Assembly: GCF_014635185.1 (NCBI RefSeq) | Contig: NZ_BMCM01000003.1 | Span: 1 to 64,000, forward strand | Origin: Microbacterium murale | GTDB taxonomy: Bacteria; Actinomycetota; Actinomycetes; Actinomycetales; Microbacteriaceae | Length of the DNA: 64,000 bases | Direction: 5' to 3' | Shown: positions 51,719 through 59,775 of the stretch, piece after piece | Numbering within the stretch: the stretch's first letter is position 1 | Layout: each line of letters begins with the position of its first letter | Translations under genes and position numbers: made by a program | Notes under the pieces: generated by a model | The model's database searches: none | Told to the model about the DNA's origin: nothing | The model's input: the letters and a program-made list of their open reading frames with translations, nothing else

Positions 51719-52072
51719 ATGAAGCCTCTCCTCCCGACCTCCATCGGCGGTCTCGCGCTCGGTGTCGTCGTTGTCAGCATCGCGGTATCGAGCTGGCCGA
51801 AGTCGTATTCGTTCCTCGCCGCCGACCCGACTCCGAACATCGTCGGCCTCACCATCGGAAGCGCGCTGATCTCGATCGGCGTGCTCGCGGCACTCCTGTA
51901 TATGCACGCCGAGGCCGTGGGCTCGAACATGGAAACGGCTCTGACGAACCATGAGAACCGTCTTCGCTTCGAGGAGCGGGAGCGCATCGAACGTGATGAG
52001 CGCATCCGCGTGCGCCAGGCTCGGCCGGAACCTACCGAACAAGACACGGCTGCGCTTTCCAGCGAAGGATGA
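51719..52072 (+). CDS. Small membrane protein with charged C-terminal helix
   Basis: The 117-residue protein has two membrane helices (IGGLALGVVVVSIAVSSW and NIVGLTIGSALISIGVLAALLY) followed by a long charged helix (ENRLRFEERERIERDERIRVRQ). It ends five bases before the GIY-YIG gene. An ATG at 51719 or the GTG two codons earlier could start it. Confidence 0.7.
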   Translation: MKPLLPTSIGGLALGVVVVSIAVSSWPKSYSFLAADPTPNIVGLTIGSALISIGVLAALLYMHAEAVGSNMETALTNHENRLRFEERERIERDERIRVRQARPEPTEQDTAALSSEG

Positions 52073-52076
52073 TCAC

Positions 52077-53192
52077 ATGCAGCTCGAGATCACCAGCACG
52101 CCGCGTGATACACACGTGTGGGCGCCGACGGCGCAGGATGCTGACCACCTGCGCCGCGAGCTGACCGAGTCCGGATTCCTGGTTCTCGACGCCAACCCGT
52201 GGGGGCTGAACCAAGAGAGCCTCTTTCCCGAGGGCGAGCACCTCGAGTTCGACCCTGAACGCATCTTCGACGTCACTATCGGCGCTGATGCGAATGCGAC
52301 GCTGCAAGCGATCGTCGACTCTGGGCACACCCTCATCTGGCACCGCTGGCAGACCCGGCTCTCCCGGAAGGTCTGGGGGGTGAACGTGGCGATACCAGCC
52401 CGTGGCAGACGGCGCCCCGCTGACATCGAGAGGGCAGAGCACTTCGGTCTCAAGGTCCGCGGTAGTCGCGACCTCGGGCTGAGGATGTCGCGCGACACCT
52501 ACGCCCGGATCAACAAGCGCTCGTCGGCACCGCGCCGGCACAGCGACGATGACCCCGAGCTCTCGGACGCGTTCGACTCTGTGCCCGACGAATCCGTGCC
52601 CGACGACCCCGTGTCCGACGACCCCGAGCGCAAAATCCTCTTTGACGAGTGGTGCGCTGCTCATCAGAAGCGGGCGCTCACGAACTTCGACCTCAACATG
52701 GCCCACTTCGCCTCCCTCGATCACGGCGAGTTCGAGCAGGCGCTGCAGCACGCCATCTCCGGCCGGCGGAAGTTCACCGAAGTGACGGATCTCACCCTGT
52801 GGGATGGTGTGCCTGGGCTCTACATCATGGTGCTCGACGAGTACCGTCAGGCCTACGTCGGTGCAACCGATCATCCCGGCGGCATCATGGCCCGCATCAG
52901 GCAGCACTGGGCCGGGACGAAATCCTTCGACCGGTTGATCTGGGGTGGTGTGGAGTCATCCATCCTTTCGATCGATAGTTTTCGCGCCCTCGATACCACC
53001 CGCATTTTCGCGGTCAAGACTTCGAGTTCATTCGACGGCGAGAACACGCTGCTTGACCGCTTCCCGCCGAAGTTCATGCTCAACCGCATCATCGGCGGCC
53101 GGGACGCAGTGAATCTCGCCGGCCTCCTCGGCGTCGACAAGGTCATGAAGCTGCGCGATTTCGCGGCACCGCCGACTGACGTATTCGACTAG
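52077..53192 (+). CDS. GIY-YIG-domain protein
   Basis: The 371-residue protein has a C-terminal GIY-YIG nuclease-like domain: GLYIMVLDEYRQAYVGATDHPGGIMARIRQHW (about 241-272), with GLYIM in place of GIY and YVGAT in place of YIG, and the Arg of motif II. The N-terminal 150 residues (WGLNQESLFPEGEHLEFDPERIF...) are unrelated to known homing or repair nucleases. An acidic repeat-like linker (VPDESVPDDPVSDDPE) separates the halves. GAAGGATGATCAC precedes the ATG. A role in DNA cleavage is likely only for the C-terminal domain. Confidence 0.75.
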   Translation: MQLEITSTPRDTHVWAPTAQDADHLRRELTESGFLVLDANPWGLNQESLFPEGEHLEFDPERIFDVTIGADANATLQAIVDSGHTLIWHRWQTRLSRKVWGVNVAIPARGRRRPADIERAEHFGLKVRGSRDLGLRMSRDTYARINKRSSAPRRHSDDDPELSDAFDSVPDESVPDDPVSDDPERKILFDEWCAAHQKRALTNFDLNMAHFASLDHGEFEQALQHAISGRRKFTEVTDLTLWDGVPGLYIMVLDEYRQAYVGATDHPGGIMARIRQHWAGTKSFDRLIWGGVESSILSIDSFRALDTTRIFAVKTSSSFDGENTLLDRFPPKFMLNRIIGGRDAVNLAGLLGVDKVMKLRDFAAPPTDVFD

Positions 53193-53203
53193 AAGTGAAC
53201 GAA

Positions 53204-53237
53204 AGAGCCGCCCCGACGGCGTCGTCGAAGCGGCTCT
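53204..53237. terminator. Hairpin terminator
   Basis: AGAGCCGC pairs with GCGGCTCT around an 18-base loop, between the GIY-YIG gene stop and the convergent lipoprotein gene. A related stem is found at 60714. Confidence 0.6.
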
Positions 53238-53253
53238 GATGTGCAGCCGGAAG

Positions 53254-53679
53254 CTACTCCTGGCCGAGTCGGACCGTCGTGGTCACGCCCTGCACGGTGA
53301 CGTCGTAGCTGAGCTCGCCACCTTCGTAGGTGAATGTCTTCGTCTCGTCGCTCGATGCGAGCAGCGCGGACTTGGTCTTCGTGGTGTCGTTGACCGAGTC
53401 GAATGAGGACGACTCTCCTTCAGCGGGGACCTCGACCGATCCCGCCCAGTACAGCGCCTCGGTGTCGCCGGCGTCTGCGACCCAGAACACCTCGATGGTG
53501 TCGGCGGTGATCGTGGCCTTCTGCCAGTGCTCGGGGTCGTCGGAGTTGGTCTGCTTCCACTCGCCCTCGAGGCTCACGGGCTCCGGTGCTTCTTCGACGA
53601 CCTCTTCGACCTGCTCGGTCTCAGGCGACTTGTCAGTGCCCGACGACGAACCGGACGATTCAGGGGACGAGCAGCCCAC
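53254..53679 (-). CDS. Small exported-type protein, signal peptide disrupted or start unclear
   Basis: The mature part (GCSSPESSGSSSGTDK linker, then a beta-rich domain EWKQTNSDDPEHWQKATITADTIEVFW) is a clear lipoprotein, and the minus-strand frame upstream encodes ATVALLALLGISAVGC, a normal lipobox. However, that frame has no ATG, GTG or TTG before an upstream stop, so only GTG at 53679 remains, which would cut off the signal. A one-base indel near 53745 is likely. Confidence 0.6.
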   Translation of the reverse strand: MGCSSPESSGSSSGTDKSPETEQVEEVVEEAPEPVSLEGEWKQTNSDDPEHWQKATITADTIEVFWVADAGDTEALYWAGSVEVPAEGESSSFDSVNDTTKTKSALLASSDETKTFTYEGGELSYDVTVQGVTTTVRLGQE

Positions 53680-53822
53680 TGCGCTGATGCCGAGGAGTGC
53701 GAGAAGCGCGACGGTCGCGCCAATCTTGGCTGCTGTGCTGTTCCTTTGTTGCCTCTCAAAGCAATGTGATTACCGGTGCTGAGATTAGCAGCGGGGTCCG
53801 ACGGGCACGGTATAACTGAGCT

Positions 53823-54214
53823 ATGCCCCCTGCGCGTATCGCCGTCCTGTCTGCTGCTGCGTGTGCGCTGCTCGCGATCACCCTCACCGGCTGTTCCGGA
53901 CCCACTCTTGAGGCGAGCTGCACGGCGTGTTGATCAGCGGTGCGAAGAAGTCCCTGCTGACGGTGTCGAACCTAGTCGCGAGCGACGATATCGGCGCAAC
54001 CACCATCGAAGCTGCTGCCGCTGAGGTCGAGGGCTACATCGAGCCGCTGCGGGAGATGGACATGAATGGGGAGATCGCGCCTCTTCGGGAGGCGCTCATG
54101 GCCGACGCTGACACGCTGCTGGTCGCCGTTCGCGCGTTCAATCTCGACAACATCACTCTCACTCTGCAGAACATGCAGAAGACCGCGGTGGATGTCGATC
54201 TTGCTTGTCGGTGA
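53823..54214 (+). pseudogene. Duplicate small lipoprotein, frameshifted
   Basis: The start (ITLTGCSGPTLEASCTA) and end (NLDNITLTLQNMQKTAVDVD) match the intact lipoprotein at 48738. A 2-base insertion at about 53930 puts TGA in frame after SCTAC. The upstream TATAACTGA box is also conserved. The downstream half could restart at TTG 53933. Confidence 0.85.
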
Positions 54215-54242
54215 GATTCGCCGACCCGAAGCGGCTGACGCT

Positions 54243-54284
54243 TGATAAATTTATCAGCGCGTCGATCGGTTGATAAATTTATCA
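54243..54284. repeat. Two identical 14-bp perfect palindromes
   Basis: TGATAAATTTATCA occurs at 54243-54256 and 54271-54284, 28 bases apart start to start, an exact two-copy arrangement of an AT-rich palindrome in high-GC DNA. It lies between convergent genes, so it is not an obvious promoter operator. Confidence 0.85.
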
Positions 54285-54347
54285 GCCTCACTCTTCGTAC
54301 TCTTCGGGGACGTCACCGCTCGCAGGCAGCGGACCTTCGGCTCAGCG

Positions 54348-55112
54348 TCAGAGCACTCGCGTTTCCACAGGCTCGAGCTGGAACAGCATGTTGTTCGGGT
54401 CGTACTCTCCGACGCGGACGATCACGTGCACGTTCGTGCCCACTCCGATGGTGTCGGGCACATCGCCTGTCAGGTTCAGGTCGCTCGTGATGTTCACGTC
54501 GCGGAACTGGAAGGTCGGTCCGCCGTTTGAGTGCGTCTCGCTGTAGTCGCCGTTGACGATCAGGATGTCGTAGCGGGTCGTGTACCCGTCGTGGTTGTTC
54601 ATCGCCCCGATCGCCCCATCGAACTCGATCAGCTGCCCGGCGTATTTCTGGGCGAACGCTTCCGAAGCTGGCACGCTGTCGGGGCTGGTGAGAAGGGCAG
54701 CAAGGTCAGGGCTGCTCGCGATCGTCAACGGAGTGTCCACAGCGGGGGCGGCACTGGATACATCGGAGGGCTCGTCCGACGGCTCTTCCGAAGGCTCGGA
54801 TGATGGCTCGTCGCTGGGCGCAGCGGCGCTGGCGCTCGGGGATTCCTTGGGCTCAGCTGCGCCACTGCTCAGAACGCTACCGATCACGATGATGATCGCG
54901 ATGACGACGAGCACGCCGCCGATGATCGCGTACATTCGCCAAGGCGTCTTCGGCTTGGGCCGGCGGAACACCAGCTGGGTGCGGATCCTTCCAGGAGTCT
55001 GGCTGATGAGCTCCCAGCCGTCGGCCTCCCACTTCGCGATGGACTTGGCCTCCGTGCCGCGCAATGTCTGGACGGTGTGAGTCTCGTACTGCACGTCGGT
55101 GTCAGCTGTCAT
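54348..55112 (-). CDS. DUF4839-type membrane protein
   Basis: The 254-residue protein has an N-terminal basic and soluble part (YETHTVQTLRGTEAKSIAKWEADGWELISQTPG), one membrane helix (AIIGGVLVVIAIIIVIGSVL), a long Ser/Glu/Pro linker with EPSDEPS-type repeats and a beta-rich extracellular domain (YAGQLIEFDGAIGAMNNHDG...DVPDTIGVGTNVHVIVRVGEYD). This matches DUF4839-containing actinobacterial proteins. GGGAG precedes the ATG at 55112. Confidence 0.8.
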   Translation of the reverse strand: MTADTDVQYETHTVQTLRGTEAKSIAKWEADGWELISQTPGRIRTQLVFRRPKPKTPWRMYAIIGGVLVVIAIIIVIGSVLSSGAAEPKESPSASAAAPSDEPSSEPSEEPSDEPSDVSSAAPAVDTPLTIASSPDLAALLTSPDSVPASEAFAQKYAGQLIEFDGAIGAMNNHDGYTTRYDILIVNGDYSETHSNGGPTFQFRDVNITSDLNLTGDVPDTIGVGTNVHVIVRVGEYDPNNMLFQLEPVETRVL

Positions 55113-55218
55113 GGTGCTCCCGTCTAGGACCCCGAGAGAACACCTCACTGCGGGTCATCGCGAGTATATCGGCGCGCAGACGGCGAGCACTGCCCGTCCC
55201 GAGGGATCAGGAGCGGGC

Positions 55219-55512
55219 CTAGCCGACGGGTACCGGAGCAAGCGAGTACAGGAACAGGCTCAGAAGCGAAGGTCCGACGGTGGCAAAGATCAGCACGCCG
55301 GACGCGATCAGGAACCCGGCGAGACTGAGCGTCGTTCCTCGGAGATGCTCGTCCTCGCGTACGGAACGCCGAGACGCGAGTGCGAGCGCGATCGAAGCTA
55401 CTGCCGTGATCGTTGCCCCCAGCCAGAATTGAGTCGTCAAGACAGCGACGATCGCGAGAGCGAGGCTCGCTACGGCTTTGCGATCAATGTGGGCACGCAC
55501 TTCGGTGTCCAT
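55219..55512 (-). CDS. Three-helix membrane protein (DUF4190-like)
   Basis: The 97-residue protein (MDTEVRAHIDRKAVASLALAIVAVL) has three hydrophobic segments. GGGAGG lies five bases before the ATG at 55512, which is why I prefer it to the upstream ATG at 55539. Similar short proteins are annotated DUF4190 in actinobacteria. Confidence 0.7.
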   Translation of the reverse strand: MDTEVRAHIDRKAVASLALAIVAVLTTQFWLGATITAVASIALALASRRSVREDEHLRGTTLSLAGFLIASGVLIFATVGPSLLSLFLYSLAPVPVG

Positions 55513-55553
55513 GACTGCCTCCCGAGTTGGCTCGCTCATGCTCTGTCGCAGGC

Positions 55554-55907
55554 TCAGTGCGCAGCGTCGTACGCCTGCAGCACCGTCTCCGGCACGCGGC
55601 CGCGGTCCGAGACCTTGTGCCCGTGCGCGTTCGCCCAGACGCGGATCGCGGCGAGGTCGCGCTTCGGCCTGGATCCCGTACTTGAACGCCGGCTGTCACG
55701 AGCGCGCCCGGTGCCAGAGCTCGCCACGCGTCGCGCTGCCGAGATCCAGGGGTCGAGCTTCTCGCGGAACTCGGCGGCGTTCTTCTCGGACAGGTCCAGC
55801 TCATAGGAGACCCCGTTGAGCGAGAACGTGATCGTCTCGCCGGCGCCGGTCTCGAGGACTTCCCCGTCAAGGTCATCGACGAGCTGATGAACGATTCTGC
55901 GTGCCAT
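55554..55907 (-). CDS. lsr2: Lsr2 family nucleoid-associated protein
   Basis: The 117-residue protein has the N-terminal dimerisation domain (MARRIVHQLVDDLDGEVLETGAGETITFSLNGVSYELDLSEKNAAEFREKL) and the C-terminal DNA-binding end with the RGR motif (VWANAHGHKVSDRGRVPETVLQAYDAAH). Lsr2 binds AT-rich, often foreign DNA and silences it, like H-NS. A gene copy inside or beside an island may be a second Lsr2. Confidence 0.92.
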   Translation of the reverse strand: MARRIVHQLVDDLDGEVLETGAGETITFSLNGVSYELDLSEKNAAEFREKLDPWISAARRVASSGTGRARDSRRSSTGSRPKRDLAAIRVWANAHGHKVSDRGRVPETVLQAYDAAH

Positions 55908-56070
55908 GTCGATGAACGTACCAGGCACTTCAGCTAAGCGCAGATCGTCCGCGTGAAGGTGCAGCGTTGTTCGAGGCCGTTTCCATGCTGGGTCACAGAA
56001 ATCAAGAGGGCTTGGAGTGGCTTCCAGCGTCACCTAAACTCTCGGAAATCAGGCTTACACGGAGGGCACC

Positions 56071-56289
56071 ATGTTTGAGATCTACCCGATGGATGCGTTG
56101 TGGTCGCTGGCGGGCGTTCCGCTCATTCTGGGGCTGGCAATCGTCGCCCTCGTCCAGATTCATCGATCAAGCCATTCCGCCGGAACCAAGATCCTCTGGT
56201 CAATCACCGTGATTGTCCTACCCGTCGTAGGTTCACTGGTGTGGTTCGTTTTCGGAACGCGACGAGCAGCGGAGAGGGCTGCGGACTAG
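56071..56289 (+). CDS. PLDc_N domain membrane protein
   Basis: The 72-residue protein is MFEIYPMDALWSLAGVPLILGLAIVALVQIHRSSHSAGTKILWSITVIVLPVVGSLVWFVFG, the two-helix phospholipase D nuclease N-terminal (PLDc_N) pattern with a P-x-G-x-x-x-W/F ending. Such short proteins are common in actinobacteria and lack an enzyme domain. Upstream GGAGG fits the ATG. Confidence 0.85.
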   Translation: MFEIYPMDALWSLAGVPLILGLAIVALVQIHRSSHSAGTKILWSITVIVLPVVGSLVWFVFGTRRAAERAAD

Positions 56290-56372
56290 ATACCGTCCAC
56301 AGCCCCCGCAGAATATTCAACTGTCGGTTGGCTGGCGTATCCCGACATCGGACCGCGCTGTTGATGAGTGCA

Positions 56373-56401
56373 GGAACTGTAAGTAGCCGGAACTGTAAGT
56401 A
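56373..56401. repeat. Short direct repeat GGAACTGTAAGTA
   Basis: GGAACTGTAAGTA is present at 56373-56385 and 56389-56401, one 16-base period. It lies in the 258-base gap before the sigma-factor operon. No function seen. Confidence 0.6.
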
Positions 56402-56547
56402 ATCATGCGCCCGCGTTCTCCGCTGACAGGTTTGGTGAGACTCCGACATGTTCGTGCAAAAGAGCATCAGCGCTCTTTCTCCATCGATGCAACACATCGC
56501 CCAGAATCGGACATGAGCAGTAGTGAACGGATCATCGGAGGAATCTC

Positions 56548-57129
56548 ATGGACGACACACAGCTCAACCGACTGCTCACTCCACGCGACAGTTGGGCGGA
56601 CTCACCCGAGCTTCTCGACGCGATGCTCGAGCGGATCGCGACCAACGCGGCCGACGAGCACGCACGTCCCCGGCGCCGGCGCCGCGGTGCACGTATTGCC
56701 GCGGTGGTGGGAGCGCTGCTGGGCGTGGGCGTTCTTGCGACGGCTGCGACCGTATGGGTCGCGCCGAACTTCACCCCGGACGTCGTCATCCCGATCTCGT
56801 ATGTCACCGACCAGGGAACCCCTGTCGAGTGCACGTACTCGCTCGCGATCAGTTCCTGGCAAGGCACAAACGTCACCGAGGCCAAAGAGTGGATCTCCTC
56901 TCATGACTGGACCAGGATCGGTCAGCGAGGATATGACCTCGGCCAGGCGAACCCGGTCAACGTCGGAGATCCGGATGTTGATCCTGAGCTCACACAGGAG
57001 GATCTGGATCGAGTTACCGTCTCCACGGGAATCTCGACCGTGGTCGTCGACGAGATTCCGGCTGAGCTTCTCGACGGTGTCGGCGTGGGAACGTCAGGCA
57101 CATCGACGTGCGAATGGGTGCGTCACTGA
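56548..57129 (+). CDS. Membrane protein of sigma/protease operon, possible anti-sigma factor
   Basis: The 193-residue protein has a cytoplasmic N-terminus of about 48 residues with LNRLLTPRDSWADSPELLDAMLERI, a basic stretch (RPRRRRRGAR), one membrane helix (IAAVVGALLGVGVLATAATVWV) and an external domain with three Cys residues. This topology fits an anti-sigma factor or the sensor of a sigma system. GGAGGA precedes the ATG. Its stop and the sigma factor's ATG overlap by one base. Confidence 0.7.
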   Translation: MDDTQLNRLLTPRDSWADSPELLDAMLERIATNAADEHARPRRRRRGARIAAVVGALLGVGVLATAATVWVAPNFTPDVVIPISYVTDQGTPVECTYSLAISSWQGTNVTEAKEWISSHDWTRIGQRGYDLGQANPVNVGDPDVDPELTQEDLDRVTVSTGISTVVVDEIPAELLDGVGVGTSGTSTCEWVRH

Positions 57130-57656
57130 TGCCCGGGCATCCCGACGAGTCGGTCGAGGCCTTGGAATGGATGTGGAGCGAAGACACGCTCGACCTGCCT
57201 CGCCTGATCGAGGGGAGCAAGCGGGCTCTGTTCGCGTACTTCGCCCGCCGCGTGGTGTCCACGGACGATGCTGCTGATCTCACCAGCGAGGTTCTGCTGA
57301 CGATGTGGCGCAAGGTCGATTCGATGCCGTCGGAACCTGTCGAAGCGCGTATGTGGGCGTTCGGCATCGCACGGAACGTGCTCGCGAACCACCGCCGCGG
57401 TATTGCACGCCGACGCAAGCTGAGCGAGCGTCTCAAGGGCGAGGCTCTCGTCAGCGGCGACGAGCGGCCCGTGCGCGACGACGTCTGGGAGGCACTGCGC
57501 GCACTGTCCGAAACCGACCGAGAGATCATTCAGCTCGTCCACTGGGATGGGTTCTCCCTCGTAGACGCAGCGAAGATACTCGGGAAGAAGCCGGCAACAG
57601 TGCGCAGCAGGTACTCCAGGGCGCGGGCAAAGCTCCGCGCGGATCTGACGCCGTGA
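57129..57656 (+). CDS. ECF-type RNA polymerase sigma factor
   Basis: The 175-residue protein has sigma-2 helices (LIEGSKRALFAYFARRVVSTDDAADLTSEVLLTMWRKVDSMP...MWAFGIARNVLANHRRGIARR) and the sigma-4 HTH (LSETDREIIQLVHWDGFSLVDAAKILGKKPATVRSRYSRARAKLRADL). It has no C-terminal extension. It is located between the membrane protein and the subtilase, all overlapping. An upstream in-frame ATG at 57114 is possible. Confidence 0.92.
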   Translation: MPGHPDESVEALEWMWSEDTLDLPRLIEGSKRALFAYFARRVVSTDDAADLTSEVLLTMWRKVDSMPSEPVEARMWAFGIARNVLANHRRGIARRRKLSERLKGEALVSGDERPVRDDVWEALRALSETDREIIQLVHWDGFSLVDAAKILGKKPATVRSRYSRARAKLRADLTP

Positions 57657-58975
57657 TCGAACACAAGCCCGGTGGATGGGGGCCCAAACTGGCCGCTACG
57701 ACTCTTCCCGCGGTTCTCGCGCTGGCGCTGACGCTTGTCGGCGCCAGCGCGGCGCCGACCCCCTCACCAACACCGACTGCGCCGGAGGATCCCGTGCGTG
57801 CCGCCGAGTTCTGGTTGGATACCGCGAGCGTCCGCGATGCGTGGCAGATCTCCCGTGGCGCAGGCCAGACGATCGCGGTGCTCGACACGGGCATCGGCCG
57901 CGGTCCTGCGGTCTTTGAAGGAGTGACGGGCGGCGCGGACTTCTCCGGTGTCGGTTCCAGCGACGGGCGTACCCCGGTGGGCGTGATCGATCGCGAGCAC
58001 GGCTCGCTCGTCGCTTCGGTCGCCGCCGGCCGGCCAGGGCCCGGGGACACCGGCATGATCGGCGTCGCTCCGGAAGCCAACCTGCTCTCGGTGTCTCTGG
58101 GCTTTCCCGGGTCGTCCTCCACCGTGCCGTTCGTACAGCAGGTGGCAGACAGCATCGTGTGGGCAGTGGACAACGGTGCCGATGTCATCAACCTCTCGTT
58201 CACGACCAACACACGCGACTGGCACGAGAGCTGGGACGAAGCGTTCCTCTACGCCTACGACCATGACGTCATCGTCGTGACTGCCGCGGGGAACCGCGGG
58301 AGCGGTACCGATGTCGTCGGTGCGCCGGCAACGATCCCGGGTGTGCTCGCCGTGGCAGGTGTGGACAGGGACGGTATTGCCAGTGAAGAGGCCTCGACAC
58401 AAGGGATCACCATCGGCGTCTCTGCACCCAGCGAGGAACTCATCGGGGTCACATCGGACGGGGCTGTCGTCGGTTGGAACGGAACGAGCGCTGCGGCGCC
58501 GATCGTGGCAGGCGTGGCTGCTCTCGTGCGCGGGGCGCACCCCGAGCTCGACGCCGGTGAAGTCATCAACCGCATCCTTCAAACGGCGGACCCATTCGGC
58601 GCGGCAAACGCGTCGGATCCGATCTATGGACACGGCATCATCAACGCCTACGAAGCAGTGGTGGCAGATGTTCCCGTAGCGAGCACGAACCCGGCCGACC
58701 AGCTCCGCGAATGGGTGCGCCTATATCGTCGCGCCGAGGCGGAGGTAGTGCCTGACCCGGAGGTCACACCCGTCGAGATACAGCCCCTGCCACCACCAGA
58801 CAGCGCGACGGAAGCGTCCCCGCTGCTGCCGAGTCGCGACACTCTGCTCCACGGAACGATCCCTCTGATCGCCCTCACTGTGCCCTCAGTCATGATCGGG
58901 CTCGGAGTATCCGCCGCTGTCAGGCTCAAACGGCGATCGCGTCTCGAGAACTCCGCTGTCACCAGGAGTGATTGA
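57653..58975 (+). CDS. Subtilisin-like serine protease (S8), mycosin-like, membrane-anchored
   Basis: The 440-residue protein has a signal-like N-terminus (LPAVLALALTLVGASAAP), a subtilase domain with catalytic Asp78 (AVLDTGIG), His116 (REHGSLVASVAA), oxyanion Asn214 (TAAGNRG) and Ser279 (GWNGTSAAAP), and a C-terminal membrane helix (about 407-428) with a basic tail. This layout resembles MycP mycosins of type VII secretion, but no ESX genes are here. The GTG overlaps the sigma factor stop, so the protease is made with its regulator and may trim the membrane protein upstream. Confidence 0.9.
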   Translation: MIEHKPGGWGPKLAATTLPAVLALALTLVGASAAPTPSPTPTAPEDPVRAAEFWLDTASVRDAWQISRGAGQTIAVLDTGIGRGPAVFEGVTGGADFSGVGSSDGRTPVGVIDREHGSLVASVAAGRPGPGDTGMIGVAPEANLLSVSLGFPGSSSTVPFVQQVADSIVWAVDNGADVINLSFTTNTRDWHESWDEAFLYAYDHDVIVVTAAGNRGSGTDVVGAPATIPGVLAVAGVDRDGIASEEASTQGITIGVSAPSEELIGVTSDGAVVGWNGTSAAAPIVAGVAALVRGAHPELDAGEVINRILQTADPFGAANASDPIYGHGIINAYEAVVADVPVASTNPADQLREWVRLYRRAEAEVVPDPEVTPVEIQPLPPPDSATEASPLLPSRDTLLHGTIPLIALTVPSVMIGLGVSAAVRLKRRSRLENSAVTRSD

Positions 58976-59023
58976 GAAGATGCGTCCTGTTGCGTGGTAC
59001 ATCGCGCGCCGATGTGCGCAACC

Positions 59024-59650
59024 TCAGCCGAGTATTGCCGCCGCCACCTCGTGGAACGCCTCACGCCGCCGCCTCACGCGCGCAGCTCTCTGCTCAAGAT
59101 CGCGCACGAACAGTGCCTGCGGTGATGGGTGGAGCGTCCGCACTACGGTGAGACCCCGCTCACCCTCGATGCTCGGCGCGACCCTCTGCAACCTGCGCCA
59201 GGCGCGTTCGGCGTCCTTGCCTTGGAGGAGCACCACCTCGAGGTTGGGTGCGAGCTCCAGCAGGTGCAGGATCGTCCCGACTCCGGCATCCAGCTCTGCC
59301 GCCTTGGGTGCGCGGTTGATGTACCAGGGGTAGGCGTTCCACGGGAGCAGCTCGTACGGTGACAGACCCGCCTGCTCCAGCAGCACTGCCTGCAGTTCTG
59401 CGCTGCCGTCGTTGTTCTCGACGCAGATGAAGCCGCTGCCGGTCTCGTCCTGCGTCGCAGGACCGGGGTCGCGCAGGATGCTCAGCACGCGTGCCTCGAC
59501 TCCGCCGTGGATCGGCGCAACGTAGGGCGCCCAGCCACGACCGATCTCGCGCAGCTCGTCGACGTACTCGTTGACGGGTGCGATGTGCGGCGCATAGCGA
59601 TCGTCCCACTGCTGCTGTCGAAACGCTGGATTGACCATCCGTCTGGGCAT
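59024..59650 (-). CDS. Uracil-DNA glycosylase superfamily protein
   Basis: The 208-residue protein contains VLSILRDPGPATQDETGSGFICVENNDGSAELQ and TLHPSPQALFVRDLEQR, matching motif 1 and the HPS motif 2 of the uracil-DNA glycosylase superfamily, with LPWNAYPWYIN resembling the family's WN segment. It is unlike canonical Ung. Substrate unknown. It stands alone, convergent with the protease gene. Confidence 0.75.
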   Translation of the reverse strand: MPRRMVNPAFRQQQWDDRYAPHIAPVNEYVDELREIGRGWAPYVAPIHGGVEARVLSILRDPGPATQDETGSGFICVENNDGSAELQAVLLEQAGLSPYELLPWNAYPWYINRAPKAAELDAGVGTILHLLELAPNLEVVLLQGKDAERAWRRLQRVAPSIEGERGLTVVRTLHPSPQALFVRDLEQRAARVRRRREAFHEVAAAILG

Positions 59651-59775
59651 GGGACTGACGGTATCAGCGTGCTATCGCGGTCGAAGTTTCATCGCGATGA
59701 GTCCATCGGTGGATCATTGCGACGAGCGGGTCAACTCCGCGTCAGCCTCGCTCACGTCGTCCGGTGCAATGGGTC

